DNA of 64,000 bases from UQRS01 sp964481575 (GTDB taxonomy: Bacteria > Bacillota > Clostridia > Oscillospirales > Acutalibacteraceae): contig CAYZTR010000005.1 in NCBI GenBank assembly GCA_964481575.1, forward strand, positions 1 through 64,000, in the 5' to 3' direction. The notes beneath the pieces were generated by a model. That model ran no database searches. It was not told the origin of the DNA and saw only the letters and a program-made list of their open reading frames with translations. Shown in pieces: positions 40,667 through 48,867 of the stretch. Positions within the stretch are counted from its first letter, which is position 1. The number at the start of each line of letters is the position of its first letter. The translations under genes were made by a program, and so were the position numbers.

Positions 40667-42118
40667 TCAATTTTCCTCTTCCGAGCCGGCAATATCATCC
40701 CAGTTCCACTCTGAGCTCTCAGCAGGTTCGCTGGGTGTCGGTTCCGCCGGTTCAGAGGAAACCGTTTCCTGCACCTGGCTGGATTCTGCCTCCTGGCTAG
40801 CCGCCGGCGTTTCCTGGGGGGCAGCCGTCTCCTGGGCAGGAGTTTCTGGAGAAGACGCAGCAGGAGTGGAAGGGATCGTTTGTGATACAGAAGGCGCTTG
40901 GGAAGCTGTGGAAGCCCGGCTGGTGGTAGTGTTGCTGGAAGCCACACTACTGCCACTGGCAGACGAACCGTTAACACTGTCGGCCGTACTGCTGGTTGGC
41001 GCAAGAGAAGTAAACATATTGGTAGACGTACCGTTGCTGAAGACAGGAATATCCGTCACTTCATCTGAAGTAGAGGAAACAACATTGTTGCTGTCGGATG
41101 ATACGACCGATGAATCACGACCATAGCCGTTATAGCCTTCCTCGAATACCCGGAAGAAATGGACCCCCGCCAGAACCGCCGCCATGAGTACCGCTAAAAT
41201 AATGGCGATAACAACAGGAACACGGCTCCAGGTTTTGGCCATTTCTTCCTCTTCTTCATCAGCAGCATCCGCAACTTCATCTAGGGGCGTAGTGGGCGCC
41301 GTTTCCTGCACAGGTGTAAAGACCGTAGTGGCCTCCAGCGCTTCAGACGCCGTTGAAGCGCCCGCTTGTGGGGAAGAATCCGAGGGCATCACCGATTCCC
41401 ATTTAGACTGGAGCAGTATCACAGAAGGTTCCGGTTCGGATATGGCGGCAGTAGGGACAGTCACGCCGGGAATGGCCGTAGCCGGTCCGCCTATGGGTGT
41501 GATGGGAGTAATCATCGGGGCATCCAGTGGGGGTGCCGCGGTGTCAACAGCCTTCTCCTCCCAATCCCCGCGAACGGTAAATCCTCCAGAAGTAGAAACC
41601 GATTCATGACTCGGTTCCAAATAGATCTGTTCCCACGCTGCGGTCTGATCCGGTGTCAAATTCGTCGCATCATCAGCAGTCACTCCAGTTTCGGAGTTTT
41701 GTACAATAATATTGCTTTCGGGCATCTGCGCCAATGGCACCCCACCCTCAGAGGACAGCTGCAGATCCGGCATAACCTCCTGCTGCACTGAGGAAAAAGG
41801 TGCTGTTGCCTGTCCAAAAGGGGGCTCCGGAAGTACCTCTGACCGTTCAACCGTCTCCGGCCGCTTCACAGATTCCGTGATCAAATTCGGCAGGAGCGCC
41901 GGTTCGGTAACAGGAGTTTCCGTGGTTTTCTGTATAAGCGGTTCACCCGTTTCTTCATATATAACAGGATCGGCCAGATCCGGTACATACTGTACAGGAT
42001 CCAGCTTTAAATTGGGCAGCGATTTTTTCGGTTTGCTTTCCAGCATCACCAGTTCCGGGCTGTCGTTTCCATCCGGCTCCAGCGGGTTCGGACCATCCGG
42101 CTTAATGACATATTTCAT
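40667..42118 (-). CDS. Large type II membrane protein with low-complexity regions
   Basis: The 483-residue protein has about 300 cytoplasmic residues rich in Pro, Glu, Ser and Thr, one membrane helix (VPVVIAIILAVLMAAVLAGV, about 301-320) after an acidic EEEEE run, and a Ser/Thr/Ala/Pro-rich extracellular tail of about 150 residues ending in EEEN. It has no recognisable domain. ATG 42118 has GGAG 9 bases upstream. The tail looks like a wall-spanning stalk. Transcribed alone; azlD lies 50 bases upstream on the same strand. Confidence 0.65.
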   Translation of the reverse strand: MKYVIKPDGPNPLEPDGNDSPELVMLESKPKKSLPNLKLDPVQYVPDLADPVIYEETGEPLIQKTTETPVTEPALLPNLITESVKRPETVERSEVLPEPPFGQATAPFSSVQQEVMPDLQLSSEGGVPLAQMPESNIIVQNSETGVTADDATNLTPDQTAAWEQIYLEPSHESVSTSGGFTVRGDWEEKAVDTAAPPLDAPMITPITPIGGPATAIPGVTVPTAAISEPEPSVILLQSKWESVMPSDSSPQAGASTASEALEATTVFTPVQETAPTTPLDEVADAADEEEEEMAKTWSRVPVVIAIILAVLMAAVLAGVHFFRVFEEGYNGYGRDSSVVSSDSNNVVSSTSDEVTDIPVFSNGTSTNMFTSLAPTSSTADSVNGSSASGSSVASSNTTTSRASTASQAPSVSQTIPSTPAASSPETPAQETAAPQETPAASQEAESSQVQETVSSEPAEPTPSEPAESSEWNWDDIAGSEEEN

Positions 42119-42168
42119 GCACAACGCTCCTATTCAAAATGAATTCGCCCACAAGGGAAGGACAATAT

Positions 42169-42486
42169 TTATACAAATTGCAACACGCATTCACAAAGGA
42201 ATGCGGCGCCACAGGCCACAGCGGCTACCGTCAAAAGTCCGCGCCGAAAAAAGGCCAGCACCAGTGCAACACCCACACCAACCAAAGCCGTAAGAGGATT
42301 TCCTGTGGCGTAAAAAGCGGCAGGAAAGGTCATGGCGCCCAATACGGCATAAGGAACATAATGTAAAAAGGACAATAAAAAGGGATTTGTTAGTTTTCGG
42401 TGCAAGGCAGCCAGGGGGATCATACGCAGAAGATAGGTAACCCCTGCCATCACCATAATGGACAGCAGCAAATACCAATCATGCAT
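42169..42486 (-). CDS. azlD: Branched-chain amino acid exporter, small subunit AzlD
   Basis: The 105-residue protein has three or four membrane helices and the AzlD pattern (AGVTYLLRMIPLAAL near the start, PYAVLGAMTFPAAF in the middle). With AzlC it exports branched-chain amino acids or analogues. Its ATG overlaps the end of azlC by 8 bases, typical of this pair. Confidence 0.9.
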   Translation of the reverse strand: MHDWYLLLSIMVMAGVTYLLRMIPLAALHRKLTNPFLLSFLHYVPYAVLGAMTFPAAFYATGNPLTALVGVGVALVLAFFRRGLLTVAAVACGAAFLCECVLQFV

Positions 42487-43198
42487 CCGACGACACCTCC
42501 TGAGAAACAGGAAAGAGCCAAGCCCCGATCAAACAGGCAACCACAGCGCAGATGATGATAACAAATCCGGGGTTGTCCGCCGTCCAGGCGGAGAGACCAG
42601 GCATATAAAAGAAGCAGCAAGAAAGACCGGCAGCAATGCCGACCACTACCAAAATCGCCCGCTCCTTACGCATAGGCGGCAGAATAATGGCAACGAACAT
42701 CCCGTAAATGGCCAACCCCAGTGCATTTTGCAACATAACAGGTAAAACGGAGCCAAACACGCTGCCCAGCGCAGTTCCCAAGGCCCATCCCAGGTAAGGC
42801 GCCGTAGCCAATCCCAAGAAATAACGGGAACCGATCTGTTGCCTGCGGCTGGCAGCCACTGCAAAAATCTCATCTGTCACGAAAAAAGCCAGCAGCGCCC
42901 GCTTTTTCCAACTGACAGTGGGATGAAACCGCTGGGTCAGCGTCAATGACATGAGGGCATAGCGTAAATTGATAAGAAACTGGGTTAACGCCAGTTCCAG
43001 CAAGGTACCGCCCGCGGCCAAAATCGTTACGCCGGCTACCTGGCCGGCGGAAGTTACGTTGGTCATGGAGATGAAAACCGCCGTCCAGGGGGCAAACCCT
43101 TGGTTCACCGTCAGGATCCCAAAGGCAAAGGACACCGATAAATATCCCAGGCCGATGGGAATACCATCCCGAAAGCCTACTCGATAAGAATTCAACAT
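42479..43198 (-). CDS. azlC: Branched-chain amino acid exporter, large subunit AzlC
   Basis: The 239-residue protein has about five to seven helices and the AzlC signature (GLGYLSVSFAFGILTVNQGF, SMTNVTSAGQVAG, LLAFFVTDEIFAV). It follows malQ by 4 bases and overlaps azlD, so the three may share a transcript though their roles differ. Confidence 0.92.
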   Translation of the reverse strand: MLNSYRVGFRDGIPIGLGYLSVSFAFGILTVNQGFAPWTAVFISMTNVTSAGQVAGVTILAAGGTLLELALTQFLINLRYALMSLTLTQRFHPTVSWKKRALLAFFVTDEIFAVAASRRQQIGSRYFLGLATAPYLGWALGTALGSVFGSVLPVMLQNALGLAIYGMFVAIILPPMRKERAILVVVGIAAGLSCCFFYMPGLSAWTADNPGFVIIICAVVACLIGAWLFPVSQEVSSDA

Positions 43199-43202
43199 GG
43201 AT

Positions 43203-44651
43203 TCACCTGTCGTAAGTTTGATTCAGACTACGGAAAAAGTCCGCATCCACCTGGGAATATGCATCCTCGGTAATCCGGAAGATCCAGTTTCCCTCCGGCT
43301 GGCCAGGAATATTCAGGCGGGTGTCACTCCCCCACCCAAGCATATCCTGTATGGGAACCATAACCAGGCCGGCTGCAGACATCCACAAGGTCTGCAAAAT
43401 CTCCCGAATGGCAGGGCTGTCGGCGCCGCCACGGCCCCAATCTTCTCCATCATAGCGGCAATACCGAAGCAAACGACGCTTTTCCTCCATGGGGATAGCC
43501 CAAAGCCATCCCAGCATAGTATCATTATCATGGGTACCGGTATAAGCCACACAATTGGCGTTGTACTTATAAGGCAAGTGGATGGAACCCAGAGAATCAA
43601 AACCGAACTGCATCACCCGCATACCGGGGTAACCGGTCTCCTGCAAAAACTGCAGCAAACCGTCATCCACCGTTCCAAGATCCTCCGCTACAATGGCGGG
43701 ATGGGAAAACTGCTGCTCCACTTTCCGAAACAAATCCATGGCCGGGCCGTCCATCCAGACACCCTCCCTGGCTGTAGCAGCATCTCCTGGAACCGCCCAG
43801 TAACGGTGGAATCCTCGAAAATGGTCAATCCGCAAAATATCATACAGCTCCAGAGAATGGCCTATCCGGGCAAGCCACCAGCGGTATCCGTCGGCTTTCA
43901 TAACCTCCCAATCATACAGTGGATTCCCCCACAGCTGCCCATCGGCAGAAAAATAGTCCGGCGGCACACCGGCCACATTCTTTAAATGGCCATCTGCATC
44001 GGTCTGAAACAGCTCCGGATGGGCATAAAAATCAGCGCTATCTCTGGAAACATAAATGGGCATATCTCCAAATAATTTCACGCCCTTTTCTCCGGCGTAT
44101 TGTTTCAAAGCGGCCCATTGCTTCCATAATAAATATTGTTCGGTATAATAATAGGTTACATCGGCCTCGCGAGGAGGAACCTCCCATTCCCAGAAAGGTT
44201 TCCCGCCATTGGAAGCTCTACCGGACATATACAGGGCGTAATCCGCCAGCCAAAAGAATTGAGTACGCAGAAAATCTGCAATCTCATTGGAAGGAATATT
44301 TGCCATGGCGGCGGTCACCATTTGCTGCTTGGCCCGGGCCGCATAAGCGTAATCTGCCGTATGCGGGGTTCCCGGATATTCCAACTCTTCGGCCAGTTTC
44401 GCCGGGATTAAGCCTTGCTTCACCAGGTCTTTCCCATCCAGGAACAGGGGGTTCAGCGCAAAGGCGCTGGGGCTGGAATAGGGAGAATTTCCCGCACCCA
44501 CAGGACACAGGGGCAACACCTGCCATACTGAAAACCCCATATCTGAAATAAAATCCACAAATCGACGGGCGCCTGCACCGAAATCCCCGATGCCATAGCT
44601 GCCCGGTAAAGAGGAAATATGCAGCAACACACCGGAACCGCGTTGTAACAT
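43203..44651 (-). CDS. malQ: 4-alpha-glucanotransferase (amylomaltase, GH77)
   Basis: The 482-residue cytoplasmic enzyme transfers alpha-1,4-glucan segments in maltodextrin and glycogen use. It shows the GH77 motifs: SSLPGSYGIGDFG at the start, nucleophile Asp in LRIDHFRGFHRYW, acid/base Glu in AEDLGTVDDGL and the third Asp in THDNDTMLGW. Starts with ATG 44651. The GH25 gene ends 22 bases upstream on the same strand without an evident terminator. Confidence 0.96.
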   Translation of the reverse strand: MLQRGSGVLLHISSLPGSYGIGDFGAGARRFVDFISDMGFSVWQVLPLCPVGAGNSPYSSPSAFALNPLFLDGKDLVKQGLIPAKLAEELEYPGTPHTADYAYAARAKQQMVTAAMANIPSNEIADFLRTQFFWLADYALYMSGRASNGGKPFWEWEVPPREADVTYYYTEQYLLWKQWAALKQYAGEKGVKLFGDMPIYVSRDSADFYAHPELFQTDADGHLKNVAGVPPDYFSADGQLWGNPLYDWEVMKADGYRWWLARIGHSLELYDILRIDHFRGFHRYWAVPGDAATAREGVWMDGPAMDLFRKVEQQFSHPAIVAEDLGTVDDGLLQFLQETGYPGMRVMQFGFDSLGSIHLPYKYNANCVAYTGTHDNDTMLGWLWAIPMEEKRRLLRYCRYDGEDWGRGGADSPAIREILQTLWMSAAGLVMVPIQDMLGWGSDTRLNIPGQPEGNWIFRITEDAYSQVDADFFRSLNQTYDR

Positions 44652-44673
44652 ATATCATCGCTCCCTTGTTAAA

Positions 44674-46437
44674 TTATCCATACTGTTTATAACAGAGATT
44701 TAAATCCACATCAGATGAAAAACCATCTACCTGGCCGGTACTGCTATACTGCCAGGTGGTGTAATCATAGAGAAAATCCGTCTGTTCCGTATAGTGGGCC
44801 AGCCAGAAATCATAATCGGTCAACCTGGCGGCATCCAACTGATCATAAAACCAGCTTTTGCTGGCATACACAGCCGGTGTATACCCAGCGTCGGCAATCC
44901 GTTGGCAAAAAGCCAGAATGCAATCCGTGCGGGTATCTACATCCAGAGAATCCGCCCGGCCGGTGTGGTTCACATTGGACCATTCTGTATCAATGGCCAC
45001 AGGATAAGTAATGTCATAATCCTGAATAAGCCCCAATACAAAATCCGCTTCCTCTCGTGCCTCCGCCACTGTGGTTGCCTGGGTGAAGAAATAAACACCC
45101 ACCTTTAGTCCTGCGGCAGCAGCCCCCTGTATATTCGTCACGAAACTGGAATCCTCCTGTAGAACTCCTGAGGCCCCGTAACCGCGGATACCACAGCGAA
45201 TCATAGCAAAGGAAACGTCGGTGGCCGCAACCCGTCCCCAATCAACGACACCGTTGAATTTGGAAACATCAACCCCGGCGGTGGTCAGCAAAATGCCGGT
45301 GGCACTGAAATCATAACGAAGACCGTCTATGGTTTGCAGACCGGTTACAGCAACACCGTCCTGATAATAATAGGTCTGATCCTCCACCGTGTACCAACCG
45401 TTTTCAGGCACATTCTCCCCGGTTCCCGGGTTGGAAGCAACCGCCAAATATCGCAAATTCAGGCCCACCGCTTCTGGGATTCCCTGAATCTGCCCTGTCT
45501 GGCTGTATTGCCAGGTTTGATATGTAAGGGAGGTACTTGGTGTCTCCCCCGGCTGTAGCAGCCAAAAATCATAAGCTTGCAACCGGGCGGTATTCAGCTG
45601 ATTTGCAAACCAGTCAGCATTAGCCTGGATCTCCGGGCGATATCCAGCCGTCGCAATCCGAGCACAAAAAGCCTGCACACAAGTGGTACGATTTTCCCGG
45701 CTCAGGGCATCCGCCCGGCCGGTTCCGTCCGGCGAAGCAGATTGAGCCGTACAAATAGCCACCGGGCCGGTGATGCCCTGCCCAGCCAGCAACGCCAGCA
45801 CATAGTCGGCTTCCTCCTCCGCTTCCGCAACAGTCGTAGCTTGCGTAACAAAATAAGCACCCACATCTAATCCGGCCGCCGCCGCGCCGGCAACATTGGC
45901 AGCAAAAGCAGTGTCCGTTACCAACACACCAGCGGCACCATAGCCCCGGTAACCCACACGGACCATGGCGAAAGAAACACCACTGGCCGCCACACGCGAC
46001 CAATCAATGTTCCCCTGATACTGAGAAACATCCACGCCGACTTCCGTCCGCAGCACACCAGCTTCACTGAAAAGATAACGCAGACCGTCAATATCCTGCC
46101 AGCCGGTTACAGCCACACCATTCCGGTAATAATAGGTCGTATTTCCCTCAATGCGCCAGCCATCCACCTTTGGCGAATTACCCGTTAAAATGGCATTGCG
46201 CAGCAAAACCACATCCGTTACCGTAAGCTTTCCGTCTTCATTCAAATCACCGTTTGAGAAAAATTGTTCAGCTAAGATAGCTTTACGCAGCAAAACCACA
46301 TCAGCAACAGAAAGACTTCCATCCCCATTCAAATCACCCAAACTGCCGGTAGCACCAACCGGCAGCAAAAATAAGCCGGAACCTAACAGGCACAACACTA
46401 GTAAAGCCGCAACCAACCGTTTCCCATAACTTAGCAT
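44674..46437 (-). CDS. Secreted dockerin protein with two GH25 lysozyme domains, the first inactive
   Basis: The 587-residue protein has a signal peptide (1-31) and, unusually, an N-terminal dockerin (34-85). Two units follow, each of a YYYRNG-type wall-binding repeat (about 93-130 and 348-385) and a GH25 domain (133-335 and 387-587). The second keeps the catalytic Asp/Glu pair in AIDTEWSN (Asp483, Glu485). In the first the same place reads AICTAQSA (Cys229, Ala231), and the late VDLN has become VGLN, so that copy should not cut. The early Asp (136 and 390) is in both. It probably cleaves or binds peptidoglycan. ATG 46437 is best spaced from GGAG. Confidence 0.88.
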   Translation of the reverse strand: MLSYGKRLVAALLVLCLLGSGLFLLPVGATGSLGDLNGDGSLSVADVVLLRKAILAEQFFSNGDLNEDGKLTVTDVVLLRNAILTGNSPKVDGWRIEGNTTYYYRNGVAVTGWQDIDGLRYLFSEAGVLRTEVGVDVSQYQGNIDWSRVAASGVSFAMVRVGYRGYGAAGVLVTDTAFAANVAGAAAAGLDVGAYFVTQATTVAEAEEEADYVLALLAGQGITGPVAICTAQSASPDGTGRADALSRENRTTCVQAFCARIATAGYRPEIQANADWFANQLNTARLQAYDFWLLQPGETPSTSLTYQTWQYSQTGQIQGIPEAVGLNLRYLAVASNPGTGENVPENGWYTVEDQTYYYQDGVAVTGLQTIDGLRYDFSATGILLTTAGVDVSKFNGVVDWGRVAATDVSFAMIRCGIRGYGASGVLQEDSSFVTNIQGAAAAGLKVGVYFFTQATTVAEAREEADFVLGLIQDYDITYPVAIDTEWSNVNHTGRADSLDVDTRTDCILAFCQRIADAGYTPAVYASKSWFYDQLDAARLTDYDFWLAHYTEQTDFLYDYTTWQYSSTGQVDGFSSDVDLNLCYKQYG

Positions 46438-46478
46438 ACACTTCATCTCCATTCATGCAGCAAATCATTATTTGTGAT

Positions 46479-46487
46479 ATTATAGCA
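46479..46487 (-). promoter_or_regulatory. Extended -10 promoter of the GH25 gene
   Basis: The reverse strand reads TGC-TATAAT about 42 bases before the start codon; the -35 region is weak (TTTCTT). A small palindrome (CAAAT..ATTTG, 46461-46475) lies between it and the gene. Confidence 0.5.
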
Positions 46488-46621
46488 CAGCGCACCGGAA
46501 AAAGAAACCAAAATTACAGCAGATGCAAAAAACAGTTTGTTCGTATTCAAGAGATAAAATAAGAATTTTAGAGAAAATAAGAGTTTTCAGAAAATAAATT
46601 TAAAAAACTAATATTTTTTCA

Positions 46622-46650
46622 TTGACAAACGGAAACAATGGTGGTAATAT
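46622..46650 (+). promoter_or_regulatory. Promoter of the rplM-rpsI operon
   Basis: TTGACA (46622-46627), a 17-base spacer and TAATAT (46645-46650). The untranslated leader is only about 27 bases, leaving no room for a full L13 leader motif. Confidence 0.7.
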
Positions 46651-46683
46651 ATCTAAGCATTGAAATGATAGGAGGTAATGCAA

Positions 46684-47112
46684 ATGTCTAGTTATATGGC
46701 AAAGCCCGCTGAGCAGGATCGCAAGTGGTATGTGATTGATGCTGAAGGTAAGGTACTCGGCCGTGTGGCTGTCGCCGCCGCTAACATTCTTCGCGGCAAA
46801 GTAAAGCCCCAGTTTACACCTCATGTAGATTGCGGGGACCATGTGGTAATCATCAACGCGGATAAGGTTGTTCTCACCGGCAAGAAGCTGGAGAAAAAAT
46901 ACCACTACCGTCACACCGGGTACATTGGCGGTCTCAAGACCGTCCAGTACAAAACCCTGATGGCCAACAAGCCCGAGTTGGCATTGGAATATGCCGTTAA
47001 GGGCATGGTGCCTGACACCACGATTGGCCGCAAGGCTCTCACCCGTCTGCACGTCTATGTCGGCCCTGCGCACAAGCACAGTGCTCAGAAGCCCGAAAAC
47101 GTAGAACTTTAA
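46684..47112 (+). CDS. rplM: Ribosomal protein uL13
   Basis: The 142-residue protein carries the L13 motifs (WYVIDAEGKVLGRVA, ILRGKVKPQFTPHVDCGD, YRHTGYIGG, VYVGPAHKHSAQKPE). It is an early-assembly protein of the large ribosomal subunit. The second of two in-frame ATGs (46684) is 8 bases from AGGAGG and is preferred. It is followed after 19 bases by rpsI, the usual pair. Confidence 0.97.
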   Translation: MSSYMAKPAEQDRKWYVIDAEGKVLGRVAVAAANILRGKVKPQFTPHVDCGDHVVIINADKVVLTGKKLEKKYHYRHTGYIGGLKTVQYKTLMANKPELALEYAVKGMVPDTTIGRKALTRLHVYVGPAHKHSAQKPENVEL

Positions 47113-47131
47113 TCAAAGGAGGCAACTGATT

Positions 47132-47530
47132 ATGTACGAAGGTAATCCCTATTTCTACGGCACTGGTAGAAGAAAAAGCTCGGTTGCTCGTGTTCGCGTT
47201 TATAACGGCACCGGCAAAGTAACCATCAACGGTCGCGACATCGACGATTATTTCGGTCTCGAAACCTTGAAGCTCATCGTCCGTCAGCCCGTCACCCTGA
47301 CCGGCACTGCGGATAAATTTGACATTGTTTGCACCGTCTCCGGCGGCGGCGTTACCGGCCAGGCCGGCGCCATCCGTCACGGTCTCGCCCGTGCATTGCT
47401 GCAATTCGATGAGTCTCTCCGTCCCACCCTGAAAAAGGCCGGTCTCTTGACCCGTGACCCCAGAATGAAGGAGCGGAAGAAGTACGGCCTCAAAGCCGCC
47501 CGTCGCGCGCCGCAGTTCAGCAAGCGTTAA
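47132..47530 (+). CDS. rpsI: Ribosomal protein uS9
   Basis: The 132-residue protein has GTGRRKSSVARVRV near the start, GQAGAIRHGLARALLQ in the middle, and the conserved basic tail ending in QFSKR, whose last Arg reaches the P-site tRNA. AAAGGAGG precedes the ATG. A strong terminator follows. Confidence 0.98.
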   Translation: MYEGNPYFYGTGRRKSSVARVRVYNGTGKVTINGRDIDDYFGLETLKLIVRQPVTLTGTADKFDIVCTVSGGGVTGQAGAIRHGLARALLQFDESLRPTLKKAGLLTRDPRMKERKKYGLKAARRAPQFSKR

Positions 47531-47561
47531 CGGAACAGATTTTTACAATCAAAAAGGCTCA

Positions 47562-47600
47562 AAAACCCCGGAAATACGCCATTTTCCGGGGGTTTTCTTT
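47562..47600 (+). terminator. Terminator of rplM-rpsI
   Basis: A 13-bp stem (AAAACCCCGGAAA / TTTCCGGGGGTTTT, one bulge) with a 7-base loop ends in TTTTCTTT, 32 bases after the rpsI stop. Confidence 0.85.
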
Positions 47601-47666
47601 ATCTTCGGCGGCTGATTTGGTTTGTCCGTTTTTGGCCGGATTTGACCTGCTTTGACCCGGTTTTTT

Positions 47667-47810
47667 GAGTTAAATTATGGGCTAACCGGCGTGGAAAATG
47701 CGGAGCCTGTCAGCGGCTATCTGGATTTGGAAATGCCCACCGGTTCTGTAGCACTGAAAAAGACTTTTGAGGACGGCGTGGTGGAAGGGACATCCAGACG
47801 GGCGAAAAAT
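47667..47810 (+). pseudogene. Fragment of a SpaA/Cna-B-like surface protein
   Basis: A short stretch reads GYLDLEMPTGSVALKKTFED then GVVEG, which resembles the GSVxLxKTxEDGxVEG strand pairs of prealbumin-like (SpaA/Cna-B) domains of wall-anchored proteins. It has no start, no ribosome-binding site and runs into unrelated sequence, so it is only a remnant at the edge of the accessory island. Confidence 0.35.
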
Positions 47811-47911
47811 GACTGCCTTAGCGAAGTGAAAAAACCCGAAAAATCTCCCCAACATTGCGCGAGATGGTATAGGTTGATTGCACGAATGGTTCGCACAAGT
47901 CGGGAAAAGTA

Positions 47912-47920
47912 TGATATAAT
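47912..47920 (+). promoter_or_regulatory. Extended -10 promoter before the leader peptide
   Basis: TGA-TATAAT (TATAAT at 47915-47920) gives an extended -10 box 70 bases before the small leader reading frame. The -35 region (TCGCAC, 47891-47896) is weak. Confidence 0.5.
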
Positions 47921-47989
47921 ATATTGTGTATAAGTTTATAGACAAAATGAAAATTTCTCGAATTTTTAACAGAAAGGACTTGACAAGTT

Positions 47990-48037
47990 ATGCTGGCTTA
48001 CGCGAGAATTGACAGACAGCATAACTCTGTCCTTTGA
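47990..48037 (+). CDS. Short leader peptide (15 residues)
   Basis: ATG to TGA encodes MLAYARIDRQHNSVL after AGAAAGGA. The frame lies across a hairpin: AAAGGAC (47973-47979) pairs with GTCCTTT (48029-48035) and TTATGCTG (47988-47995) with CAGCATAA (48017-48024). A terminator follows at once. This is the build of ribosome-controlled attenuators found before many antibiotic-resistance genes. The gene it once served is no longer next to it, or is the broken regulator downstream. Confidence 0.45.
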   Translation: MLAYARIDRQHNSVL

Positions 48038-48048
48038 TCAGGTTATCA

Positions 48049-48102
48049 TGACGGTAACGTCAGGTGCGTGGAAAATCGCATCTGGCGCTACCGCCATTTT
48101 TA
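48049..48102 (+). terminator. Strong hairpin terminator after the leader peptide
   Basis: An imperfect 19-bp stem (GACGGTAACGTCAGGTGCG, 48050-48068, with CGCATCTGGCGCTACCGCC, 48077-48095) and an 8-base loop is followed by ATTTTTATT. It sits between the leader peptide and the response regulator pseudogene. Confidence 0.75.
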
Positions 48103-48125
48103 TTGTTTCGGAAGGGAGGGAACCA

Positions 48126-48867
48126 TTTGCGGATTGCCATTTGTGATGACGAGTAAAAATCCTGGGAGCAGCTGACCACAGCCTTGCATGGCTGGGACTT
48201 GACCCACCAGCCGGAGTGCTTCAGCACCGGGGCGACGCTTCTGGAAGCTGCGCGGGATCAGGAGAAAGAATATTTTGACATCGTCTTTTTGGACATCTAT
48301 ATGCCCGGTGAGAACGGCGTGGACATTGCGGCAGAGCTGCAGCGCCATTCCCCGCAAACCGGCATCGTGTTTGTCACCACCAGCCGGGAACACGCGGTGG
48401 ACGCCTTTTCCCTCCATGCTCTGCACTATCTGGTGAAACCGGTCACAACAGAGGGTGTGGTGGAGGCGTTCCGCCGCCTGACGCAGCTTCGGAGCAGGCA
48501 TCGCCCTATGCTCGCTTTGACGGCGGGGCATGGCAGCCGCACCGTATATCTGGATGAGATCGGTTACATACAAAGCGAAAATCACACCAAAACGCTCTTC
48601 CTGACCAGCGGGCGGACAATCCAGGTATGGATGCCAATGGACGAGCTGGAAAGCAAGCTGGGGGAAACCTTTTTGAAGCTCAGCCGGGGAACCATTGTCA
48701 ACATGGAACAGATCGAGCAGATGGGAACCAGCTCCTATATGCTGCGGGATGGCACCAGGCTGGACTTTCCCCGCCGGGAGCGCGGAGCCGTCCGCGCCGC
48801 CTACGACAGCTACCTGTTCTCCCGCCTGTGCGGGCGTCAGGGCTTTGACGGGGAGGTGGGGCCATGA
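48126..48867 (+). pseudogene. LytTR response regulator (AgrA-like) with an in-frame stop
   Basis: The frame begins TTG at 48126 after GGGAGGG and reads LRIAICDDE, then TAA (48153-48155), then continues open for 237 codons. The receiver keeps its acidic pair DDE, the phospho-acceptor Asp in FLDIYMPGENG and the Lys in YLVKPVT. A LytTR DNA-binding domain follows (YIQSENHTKTLFLTSGRTI, FLKLSRGTIVNMEQIEQM). Without the stop it would be a normal 246-residue regulator. The stop is one C-to-T change from CAA. Its own stop overlaps the kinase ATG (ATGA). Confidence 0.8.

Noticed and set aside
46560..46683. An L13 autoregulatory leader before rplM
   Set aside because: With the promoter at 46622-46650 the leader is only about 27 bases and shows no paired structure of that class.
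47811..47933. Continuation of the SpaA-like fragment as a 93-residue protein
   Set aside because: Its last third runs through the extended -10 promoter of the leader peptide and has no protein-like pattern.
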